From NCBI RefSeq assembly GCF_900142265.1, contig NZ_FRAH01000012.1, forward strand, positions 1 to 64,000: DNA of 64,000 nt, in the 5' to 3' direction. The stretch is from Anaerotignum lactatifermentans DSM 14214 (GTDB lineage Bacteria; Bacillota; Clostridia; Lachnospirales; Anaerotignaceae). Made by a program: the position numbers and the translations under genes. The notes beneath the pieces are model-generated. The model was not told the origin of the DNA. It did not search any database and saw only the letters and a program-made list of their open reading frames with translations. Positions 16,189-22,967 of this stretch are shown piece by piece. Position 1 is the first letter of the stretch, and the number at the start of each line of letters is the position of its first letter.

Positions 16189-18018
16189 ATGGCTGAAAAC
16201 AGAAACGCCCAGCAAGTCCGGGAAATCACCGACAAGCTGGAACAGGGAATCAAGGAACTGTTTGAATCCGAACGCTTCAAAGAGTACCTGAAAACGATGT
16301 CCAAGTTCTACAACTACTCGTTTAACAATACGCTTCTCATCGCCATGCAGAAGCCGGATGCGACGCTGATCGCCGGTTACACGGCATGGCAGCGCAACTT
16401 CGACCGCCATGTGATGAAGGGCGAAAAGGGCATCAAAATCCTTGCTCCTGCGCCCTACAAGGTGCAGGAAGAGCGGGAAAAACTCGACCCGGCAACGCAG
16501 AAGCCCGTTCTCGACAAGGACGGCAAGCCGGTCACTGAGACGGTTGAAGTGACCCGCCCCGCCTTCAAGGTTGTGAGCGTCTTCGATGTGTCCCAGACGG
16601 ACGGCAAAGCGCTTCCCGATATTGCCGTAGATGAGCTGACAGGCAGCGTAGAAAACTACGCCGCCTTTTTTGATGCTCTTAAAGAGCTGTCTCCGGTCCC
16701 CATTGCCTTTGAAAACATCACCGATGGCGCAAAAGGCTATTTCTCTCATGTAGAAAACCGCATTGCCATTCAGGAGGGCATGAGCGAAATCCAGACCATC
16801 AAGACGGCGATCCATGAGATTGCCCATGCCAAGCTCCATGCCGTCACTCCGGGCGAAAAGGTCGCTCCCGAAGACAAGAAAGACCGGCGCACTAAGGAGG
16901 TCGAGGCAGAAAGCGTCGCCTATACCGTCTGCCAGCGGTACGGCATTGAAACCTCTGATTATTCCTTCGGCTATATCGCCGGTTGGTCCTCCGACAAGGA
17001 GACCAAGGAGCTGAAAGGCTCGCTGGAAACCATCCGTAAAACGGCGGCTGAGATGATCACCGGTATTGATGAAAAGCTCAAAGAACGGCTTGCCGTGAAA
17101 GAGCAGGAAGCCCCTACGCCGCTGCGGGATACGGCTATTCCGGTTTATCGGGAAGCTGCGATATATGCCTTTGAAGCTGGTGAGCTGGGTGCTTACCGTA
17201 CTTCGATGCAAGCGAACATGGACTGTAAAGAGGCGATTGAGCAGACCATCAACGACTACTACGGCAACAACCGCCTTGCGGCGGAGTCCGCCGTCAAAAG
17301 CATCCTTGAGAAATTCTCGTCTGAGCGCGTCGCCTATGTCCTCGCGCAAACCATCCAGCAGAAAGGCCATGACGGACGCATTTCCCCGGACTGCAAGGAA
17401 TGGGCAAAGGGCATGGATGGCAGCCCGGATCATGCTACTCATCTCATCATTGACAGCGTAAATCCGGGGCTGGTCAGCCTTTTCACCGAAGAGTTCGTCC
17501 GGCAGACCGCTATCGGTAAGGTACAGGAGCAGGCACCGGCTGAACAGAGCAAATCGGCTGTGCCGGAGAAGGCTCCCGAAGCTCCGGCTCCGAAAGAGCC
17601 GGAACAGGCAGCAACGGTGAAGCATCGCCTCACACCGGAGGAAAAGAAAATCAAGGAAGCCGTCATGGACACGCTCAAAGCGCAGATCTCCGGTCACAAC
17701 GACGGGATGCTGTCTACCTACCGTTCGTCCAATCAGTCCTTCAAGGTGATGGTGGAGTACAAAGTCAGGATTGAGGGCAACACCGTCACCCGAAACGGCG
17801 AGCCGATGTTTGCGATCCATCGCCGCCATTCGGCCAAGAAGGTGCAAGGCTGCTATCGAGAGCTGACACCGACGCTTGAATATATCGGCAAAGAGAAGAC
17901 TCAGGAAGCAGCGCGGGAAAAGCCTTCTATCCGGGAACAGCTCCGTGCCGCGACAAAGAGCCAGCCTGAGCGGAAAACGCCGGTTAAGCAGAAGTCCCAC
18001 GATGTCGGTTTGGAGTGA
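16189..18018 (+). CDS. ArdC-like ssDNA-binding / zincin-like protein
   Basis: The 609-residue protein begins with an ArdC-type N-terminal domain (about 5-140, with FYNYSFNNTLLIAMQ and the AGYTAWQRNFDRHV segment). A metallopeptidase-like domain with HEIAH at 209-213 and a downstream acidic EVEAESVAY follows. In ArdC this arrangement protects incoming single-stranded DNA. Residues 330-410 form another helical domain, then a Pro/Glu-rich linker, and a last domain of 90 residues. It is a standard member of this part of Tn1549-like operons. It ends two bases into the start region of the next gene. Confidence 0.82.
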   Translation: MAENRNAQQVREITDKLEQGIKELFESERFKEYLKTMSKFYNYSFNNTLLIAMQKPDATLIAGYTAWQRNFDRHVMKGEKGIKILAPAPYKVQEEREKLDPATQKPVLDKDGKPVTETVEVTRPAFKVVSVFDVSQTDGKALPDIAVDELTGSVENYAAFFDALKELSPVPIAFENITDGAKGYFSHVENRIAIQEGMSEIQTIKTAIHEIAHAKLHAVTPGEKVAPEDKKDRRTKEVEAESVAYTVCQRYGIETSDYSFGYIAGWSSDKETKELKGSLETIRKTAAEMITGIDEKLKERLAVKEQEAPTPLRDTAIPVYREAAIYAFEAGELGAYRTSMQANMDCKEAIEQTINDYYGNNRLAAESAVKSILEKFSSERVAYVLAQTIQQKGHDGRISPDCKEWAKGMDGSPDHATHLIIDSVNPGLVSLFTEEFVRQTAIGKVQEQAPAEQSKSAVPEKAPEAPAPKEPEQAATVKHRLTPEEKKIKEAVMDTLKAQISGHNDGMLSTYRSSNQSFKVMVEYKVRIEGNTVTRNGEPMFAIHRRHSAKKVQGCYRELTPTLEYIGKEKTQEAAREKPSIREQLRAATKSQPERKTPVKQKSHDVGLE

Positions 18019-18023
18019 TGCCT

Positions 18024-19295
18024 ATGAAGTTTGAAAACATCGATCTTGTGGATGCCCTTCGCCGGATTATGGACATTCACACCCAAAACTACAAGGAGGA
18101 CTTTGAGCTGGACGCTGGGCTGCTTCACAGCCTTGCCGGTTCCCAATCTCCCGAGGACAAGCACCTTCTCTGGATGTCCCGTCCGAACGGCACTTACCTC
18201 CTGCCTGAGCGTGAAGTCTATGTGGCGGATTCCTACGAAAACAAAGTGTGGGAGTTTTACCATGAGCAGACCCACGATCCCATCCTTGCCTATGCGGTTG
18301 AGATCAAGGGCGTAGAGGGCGATACCATCAGAGGAAATCTCATTGAGTTGGACTACGCCGCCCATGTGAAGAGGATGCAAAAGCTCACCGTTCCGGTTGA
18401 GACAGTGGCAGTCACCTTTAAGGACGATGCCACCTTTTATCTGCCTTTCCGCAGCTACCGGCGCGAAGCGATCCCGCTGAAAGAAAAGCACGGAGAGGTC
18501 GTGTCGGTGAGTTATCTGCCTGAGAACGCGGCTGAGCTTGACATGATTCTCCGCCGTGAGCGCTTCAAAACGAGCTACTATGCGAAAACCGGCAGTATTG
18601 AGGATCACATCCACAAGCTTGCCGTTCTGCATGGCGTGACCGAAAAGCTCGACATATTGCCCCTTGAAGCGCAGACTGCCTACAATGCCGTCAAGGAGGC
18701 CCATCCCGAAGCGATTGTCTGCTTTGCCCAGAACGGCTACTACGAGATTTACGGCGAAGATGCGAAGAAGGCAGTGCCCGCGCTCGGCACAAAGCTTCTG
18801 ATGAAAGAGCTGGAAGGCGGCGGACAGGTTGCCGTGACCGGCTTTCGGGAAGATCAGTGGGTTGCCAAGGCTAAGACACTGTGGGGGCAAGGCAACGATG
18901 TCCTTGTCACGCAGCCCGGTGAAGACGGCAGACAGGAAACCGTCAAGCATCTTCTCGCTGAGGATTACATCCCTGTCGGCATGGTGATGGATATGGACGG
19001 CAAAACCGTCCGCGTTGACAAAGTGGATTTTCCAAATGAAGAAGTCAGCCTGACAGACATCACGGACAGGAAAAATCCCGTTCCATTCCGTGAGCGTATG
19101 TCTATTGTCCGTTCCTATGTGGAGGATGCTCCGGCAGAAAGCCTCTGGAAAGCAATGGATCGCAGAGAGCATCCCTCTCAGAAGAAGACTTCTGTCCTCG
19201 CAAAGCTCAAAGAACACGCCCAGACTGCGCCGGACAAAGGTGCTAAAAAGCCTGAGCAAACAAAGAAACCGAAATCAAAAGAAATGGAGATGTGA
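18024..19295 (+). CDS. Conserved element protein with a MutS-N-like segment
   Basis: This 423-residue protein is of the large multi-domain type found after the ArdC-like gene. Residues about 1-130 form one domain (KHLLWMSRPNGTYLLPERE). Around 215-285 the pattern AIVCFAQNGYYEIYGEDAKKA resembles the N-terminal mismatch-recognition domain of MutS (FFRxGDFYELFGEDA); this is a visual resemblance only. The C-terminus is lysine-rich and disordered. ATG 18024 fits GGAG at 18012-18015; ATG 18018 overlapping the previous stop is possible. No known function; a role in handling transferred DNA is inference. Confidence 0.65.
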   Translation: MKFENIDLVDALRRIMDIHTQNYKEDFELDAGLLHSLAGSQSPEDKHLLWMSRPNGTYLLPEREVYVADSYENKVWEFYHEQTHDPILAYAVEIKGVEGDTIRGNLIELDYAAHVKRMQKLTVPVETVAVTFKDDATFYLPFRSYRREAIPLKEKHGEVVSVSYLPENAAELDMILRRERFKTSYYAKTGSIEDHIHKLAVLHGVTEKLDILPLEAQTAYNAVKEAHPEAIVCFAQNGYYEIYGEDAKKAVPALGTKLLMKELEGGGQVAVTGFREDQWVAKAKTLWGQGNDVLVTQPGEDGRQETVKHLLAEDYIPVGMVMDMDGKTVRVDKVDFPNEEVSLTDITDRKNPVPFRERMSIVRSYVEDAPAESLWKAMDRREHPSQKKTSVLAKLKEHAQTAPDKGAKKPEQTKKPKSKEMEM

Positions 19296-19297
19296 TT

Positions 19298-19510
19298 ATG
19301 TTTTTTACCGTGGAAGAGACAAATCTGATGTGTTGCTTCGACACTTCCAGCCGCAAGAGGCTGATTGCTGAAATGAAGTCGCTGCCCATCAACGAGCTGG
19401 ACGACGAGATGGCGGAGCTGCTTTTTCATACCGTTCGGAAGCTTGAGGGGATCACCGACGAGGCGTTTGCCCAGCTCTACATCGCGCCGGACAGCATGAT
19501 GGACGATTGA
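19298..19510 (+). CDS. Transposon-transfer assisting (TTRAP) family protein
   Basis: This 70-residue protein begins MFFTVEETNLMCCFDTSSRKR, the signature of the small transposon-transfer assisting family of Tn1549-like elements. It is helical with an acidic C-terminus. Start ATG 19298 follows GGAG by eight bases; the GTG at 19292 would add two residues. The gene lies between the MutS-N-like protein and the ArdA fusion. Named for its association with transfer; mechanism unknown. Confidence 0.8.
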   Translation: MFFTVEETNLMCCFDTSSRKRLIAEMKSLPINELDDEMAELLFHTVRKLEGITDEAFAQLYIAPDSMMDD

Positions 19511-19523
19511 AAGGAGGGTGCCT

Positions 19524-21281
19524 ATGCCCGTATTGGATGGCAGTTTTGAAGCCTTCGTGACCAATCTTGGCAAGTACAACGAAGGCGAGCTTGTCGGTGA
19601 ATGGGTTCATTTCCCGACCACCGAAGAGGAAATGAAGAAGGTTTTCGAGCGGATCGGTATCGGCTCAAAGGATGAGTTCGGTCAGGTCTATGAGGAATGG
19701 TTTATCACGGATTATGACTGCTCCATTCATGGAGTCAGCAATCTCCTTGGCGAATACGAAAACCTCGATAAGCTCAACTACCTCGCCGCCCGGTTGGATG
19801 AGATGTCCCGCTCTGAGCTCGAGCATTTCGTGGCAATCATGGATAGCGGCTGCGATGAAGTAAATGACCTCGACGATCTGATCAACCTGACCTACAATCT
19901 CGACAACTATGATTTTATCCCCGACATCAAGGACTATGACGATCTCGGTCGCTACTACTTCTTTGAGGGTGGGTACAACATCGACAACAAGTTCGGCAGC
20001 TTTGTGGATTACATTGACTTTGAGCGGTACGGCGAAGACTGCGCAATCAATGAAGGCGGCACACTGACCGACGCCGGGTACATCCGTCCTACCGGCGATA
20101 GCTGGAACCGCTACTTTGACGGGACGCTTGAGGATATTCCCGACGAGTACCGCGTCACCGGAAGCGGCGAAGAATTGGAGCAGCCGAGCACGATCACTGT
20201 GCTGGTGGTTGAGCCGGACAGGAAGCCCTATGTGAAAGAAATCCCTTCCAGCCTCGAGTCCTTACAACATGAGGTTGGCGGGGACATTGAGGCGGTCTAT
20301 CCCTTTGAAGAGCCGGTTGCCATTGTCTGCAATGAAGAAGGCAAGATGAACGGTTTGCCTCTCAACCGCGCTCTGCGGGATGACAGCGGTGAAATCTATG
20401 ACATTGTTGCCGGTACCTTCCTTGTTACGGGTCTGACGGATGACAGCTTCGGCTCGCTTTCGCCGGATCTGCTGCGGCAGTTTATGACTGAGTTCAAAAT
20501 GCCGGAGCAGTTTGCCAAAATCGGAGACAGGATTGTTGCTATCCCGATGATTTCCGAAGAACAGCAAAAACAGACGGTTCTTGAAGAGAAAAGCTCCATT
20601 GTCAATGAAAACACCTCCGGCATGGCGGTGGATGGTCATATCGGCACATGGCACACGATTGACCATAAGGAGATCGATGGCCACACCTTTTGGCTGATGG
20701 AGCATGATACCTTCGGGGACGATGCCTCCTGTATCATTGTCGATGAGCGCGGCGAGCTGGTACTGTCCCATATCTATGACGGTTTCGATGAGACCGCAGT
20801 CAATCTGCTCCGTCAGGAGGTCATGCCGGTCGAGAAGATGCCGGATGACAGCATCAGCATCGAGGAAATGAAGCAGTACGGCTACAAATGGGGCGGGATG
20901 CTGCCCATGCGGGAAGAGGCTGCGGCGGAGGTCATGAAGTCGTGCCAGATTTACCGGCTGTATGGCGACGATACCGAGGGGCTGGTTCTGGACGCTAAGG
21001 AGATCAAGGAACACGCCGCAAAAGGCGGTATCTTCGGTGTGGAGAAAGCGGATTGGGTGGCTGAGCTGGAAAAGCAAAATCCGCTCAAAGCCGCTGAAAT
21101 GTCTCTTGAGGATGACTACGGCATGATTGACGGGATCATCAACAACGGTCCGAAGGAAGACAAAGCGAACGAGAAAGGCGGGAAAACCTCTATCATGGAT
21201 CGGCTGAAATCCGCCAAAACCGCCCAGCAGACGGATAAGCTTTCTCCCCACAAGGAGAAGAAGAGCGAGCGTGAAATATGA
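19524..21281 (+). CDS. ArdA antirestriction protein fused to DUF3846 and further domains
   Basis: The 585-residue product has an ArdA-like acidic N-terminus (about 1-205, with WFITDYDCSIHGVSNLLGEY), a DNA-mimic fold that blocks type I restriction. A DUF3846 domain follows (about 215-320, TITVLVVEPDRKPYVKEI), then an LPD-type domain (about 350-425, GTWHTIDHKEIDGHTFWLME), and a YodL/DUF4316-like domain (about 435-510, CQIYRLYGDDTEGLVLD) before a basic tail. ATG 19524 follows AAAGGAGGG; the GTG six bases earlier is less likely. Found beside an element-borne BREX locus, so the same element carries both anti-restriction and restriction-like functions. Confidence 0.82.
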   Translation: MPVLDGSFEAFVTNLGKYNEGELVGEWVHFPTTEEEMKKVFERIGIGSKDEFGQVYEEWFITDYDCSIHGVSNLLGEYENLDKLNYLAARLDEMSRSELEHFVAIMDSGCDEVNDLDDLINLTYNLDNYDFIPDIKDYDDLGRYYFFEGGYNIDNKFGSFVDYIDFERYGEDCAINEGGTLTDAGYIRPTGDSWNRYFDGTLEDIPDEYRVTGSGEELEQPSTITVLVVEPDRKPYVKEIPSSLESLQHEVGGDIEAVYPFEEPVAIVCNEEGKMNGLPLNRALRDDSGEIYDIVAGTFLVTGLTDDSFGSLSPDLLRQFMTEFKMPEQFAKIGDRIVAIPMISEEQQKQTVLEEKSSIVNENTSGMAVDGHIGTWHTIDHKEIDGHTFWLMEHDTFGDDASCIIVDERGELVLSHIYDGFDETAVNLLRQEVMPVEKMPDDSISIEEMKQYGYKWGGMLPMREEAAAEVMKSCQIYRLYGDDTEGLVLDAKEIKEHAAKGGIFGVEKADWVAELEKQNPLKAAEMSLEDDYGMIDGIINNGPKEDKANEKGGKTSIMDRLKSAKTAQQTDKLSPHKEKKSEREI

Positions 21282-21460
21282 GCCGGAGTAAGAAATGGAA
21301 GCTCGAATGGAGCTTCTTCCTTGACAGCAACGGGCGGAGGAAATATGCTGAGCAATGCCGCCGTTGTCTCCATCCCTGCAAGCAGAGTTTTCGTGCTGAA
21401 ATCATCGCGTGTCCCTTCTACGCATCCAAGCGGACAGATAGGAAGGAAAATATGTCGTGA
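21278..21460 (+). CDS. Small Cys-containing element protein
   Basis: This 60-residue basic protein contains CRRCLHPCKQSFR and a later Cys (IIACPFY), a likely metal-binding knuckle. It overlaps the ArdA-fusion stop by four bases (ATGA). Similar short proteins close the operon in related elements; no function is known. Its last ten codons lie inside the first copy of the ~200-bp direct repeat, and the second repeat copy at 22,727 begins within the equivalent of this gene's 3' end. Confidence 0.65.
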   Translation: MSRSKKWKLEWSFFLDSNGRRKYAEQCRRCLHPCKQSFRAEIIACPFYASKRTDRKENMS

Positions 21461-21635
21461 TTAGGGTTGAAAATCGCGTTTTTTATGTCCTGTAAGCGGC
21501 ACTGATAGGGTGCCTCGTATGTTTTCTTGTCTGCGCCCTCAACAACCAAATTGCCGGGATAAAGGTCGAATTTTAACCAAAAACGAAGAGCCTCAGTCGG
21601 TGCCCATTTGCGGGTGTCGGCTGAGGCTCTTTTTT
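21432..21635 (+). repeat. Direct repeat copy 1 (~204 bp)
   Basis: From GGACAGATAGG at 21,432 to the T-run at 21,635 this stretch matches 22,727-22,928 at roughly 75-80% by eye, in the same orientation. Shared blocks include AAAATATGTCGTGAT, AGGGTTGAAAATCG, CCTGTAAGCGGC, CGTATGTTTTC and the final hairpin. It covers the end of the preceding small gene, a 125-base noncoding part and a terminator. Confidence 0.85.
21587..21635 (+). terminator. Terminator of the conjugation operon
   Basis: AGAGCCTCAGTCG (21,587-21,599) pairs with CGGCTGAGGCTCT (21,618-21,630), with an upper GTGCCC/GGGTGT stem and six T after it. The opposite strand also ends in a T-rich tract (CTTCGTTTTT), so it may stop the convergent flavin reductase transcript too. 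Confidence 0.85.
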
Positions 21636-21673
21636 CATTTTACTTTGCCGGTTCGTCTCCTTGAACAGGACGC

Positions 21674-22240
21674 TCATTTTTTGAGTTTCAAACCGTCCTT
21701 AAATGCTTCGCCGACGCGCTCCGTCACTTTGTAATACCCGTGAGTGTATGGATCAAATGCAATAGCATTCACCAAGGACATATCAAGCTTTCCGTCCACC
21801 ATTACGCTTTCATCGGCAGTAACATTCACAACTCTACCGATAACGCCACAACCGTATTTTCCGTCTTGATACTCGATGAACTCACATTCCATACAAAGCG
21901 GGAACTCGTTGATCACAGGTGCATCCACTTTTTCGGCCTTGCTGGCAGTCAGGCCACTTGCAGCAAGTTTATCCGATACTCGATTGCCGGATTCCACACC
22001 AAAGTAATCCGCCTCCGTCACATGAGCAGCATCCGCGATGCTGACGGTAAAAGCGCCCCGAGCCTTAATGTTTTTTACAGTCTTATGACTCTCGGTAAGG
22101 TTGAGAGCGACAGTATCTCTTTCCTGCATAGTTCCCCATGCAGCGTTCATAACATTGACGCTGCCATCCTCATTATAGGTCGCAACCATCAGCACCGGCA
22201 TCGGGAAAATACCTTCGGTGATATTCAACTTGGTTCTCAT
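21674..22240 (-). CDS. Flavin reductase family protein (FMN-binding split barrel)
   Basis: This 188-residue protein (MRTKLNITEGIFPMPVLMVA...) fits the DIM6/NTAB flavoprotein family: a split-barrel with EDGSVNVMNAAWGTM, ESHKTVKNI and a C-terminal AFDPYTHGYYKV segment. Members bind FMN and reduce flavins or quinone-like compounds. ATG follows AAGGAGAGAT. It is transcribed divergently from an HxlR regulator, a common pair in electrophile or redox stress response. It is cargo in the ICE, bounded by the two direct repeats. Substrate cannot be told from the sequence. Confidence 0.85.
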   Translation of the reverse strand: MRTKLNITEGIFPMPVLMVATYNEDGSVNVMNAAWGTMQERDTVALNLTESHKTVKNIKARGAFTVSIADAAHVTEADYFGVESGNRVSDKLAASGLTASKAEKVDAPVINEFPLCMECEFIEYQDGKYGCGVIGRVVNVTADESVMVDGKLDMSLVNAIAFDPYTHGYYKVTERVGEAFKDGLKLKK

Positions 22241-22267
22241 AACTATCTCTCCTTCTGATTTGCATTA

Positions 22268-22347
22268 TTGACATGACCGTATGCCTTACTTATAATTATA
22301 TCCAGAAGAGAAACAAATTCAAGTACTGGCAATTAAGACAGGTACTT
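22268..22347. promoter_or_regulatory. Overlapping divergent promoters and HxlR operator candidate
   Basis: Plus strand: TTGACA (22,268-22,273), 17 bases, TATAAT (22,291-22,296), driving the HxlR gene. Minus strand: TTGAAT (22,322-22,317), 16 bases, TATAAT (22,300-22,295), driving the reductase. The two -10 boxes share the palindrome TATAATTATA, so the promoters face each other. An inverted repeat AAGTAC-N15-GTACTT (22,321-22,347) over the minus -35 is a plausible operator. Confidence 0.7.
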
Positions 22348-22367
22348 TCTATGAGGTAAGTGACGCT

Positions 22368-22706
22368 ATGATACAGAACTACATTGAGAACGCCAATTTT
22401 GAAGATACCGGTTTTCATTACGCACTCTCCCTCATTTCCGGCAAGCATAAGATGGTAATTTTATATTGCCTGATGGAGTATAGGGTGGTACGGTTTAATG
22501 AGCTGAAAAGGTATCTAAAAAACATATCAGACAAAACCCTCAGTACAAACCTTAAAGAACTGGAAGCCGACAATTTGATCATAAGAACAGAATATCCCCA
22601 AATCCCTCCAAAGGTAGAATACAGCTTGAGTGAGCGGGGAAAATCATTGATGAAAGTGCTGGATCAGTTATGCTTATGGGGAGAAGAAAACAAACCAAAA
22701 GAATGA
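22368..22706 (+). CDS. HxlR-family winged-helix regulator
   Basis: This 112-residue protein carries the HxlR signature: HYALSLISGKHKMVILYCLM, RFNELKRYLKNISDKTLSTNLKELEADNLI and a wing with EYPQIPPKVEYSLSERG. The usual N-terminal redox Cys is not obvious; the only clear cysteines are in the ILYCLM helix and LDQLCLWG near the end, which could sense thiol-reactive compounds. It probably controls itself and the divergent flavin reductase. Followed by the second copy of the direct repeat and its terminator. Confidence 0.88.
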   Translation: MIQNYIENANFEDTGFHYALSLISGKHKMVILYCLMEYRVVRFNELKRYLKNISDKTLSTNLKELEADNLIIRTEYPQIPPKVEYSLSERGKSLMKVLDQLCLWGEENKPKE

Positions 22707-22726
22707 AAAAGCTGTCACTTACAACT

Positions 22727-22928
22727 GGACAGATAGGGCGGAAAATATGTCGTGATAAGGGTTGAAAATCGTGGCTTTTCTGCCCTGTAAGCGGCGCTTG
22801 AAAGGTGCCCCGTATGTTTTCCTGTCCGTGCCTTCATAACCTGAAATGTAAGGATAAAAGTTGATTTTTAATCAAAAGTGAAGAGCCTCAGTCGATAACC
22901 TTCTGGTTGTCGGCTGAGGCTCTTTTTT
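22727..22928 (+). repeat. Direct repeat copy 2 (~202 bp)
   Basis: Imperfect same-strand copy of 21,432-21,635. It starts in what was the 3' end of the small Cys gene and ends with the same hairpin. In the hairpin the upper stem changes from GTGCCC/GGGTGT to ATAACC/GGTTGT while keeping pairing, which supports a conserved RNA structure. The remaining bases to 22,967 hold nothing else recognisable. Confidence 0.8.
22882..22928 (+). terminator. Terminator after the HxlR gene
   Basis: AGAGCCTCAGTCG (22,882-22,894) pairs with CGGCTGAGGCTCT (22,911-22,923), followed by six T. On the minus strand the tail is weaker (CTTCACTTTT), but it may also end the helicase transcript arriving from the right. 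Confidence 0.8.
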
Positions 22929-22967
22929 CTTGGAAAATGTTTATGAGATATAGGATGTAAAGAAGAC

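Noticed and set aside
14216-18000. Two long minus-strand frames (656 and 605 codons)
   Set aside because: They mirror topB and the ArdC-like gene, which have clear motifs; the antisense products have none.
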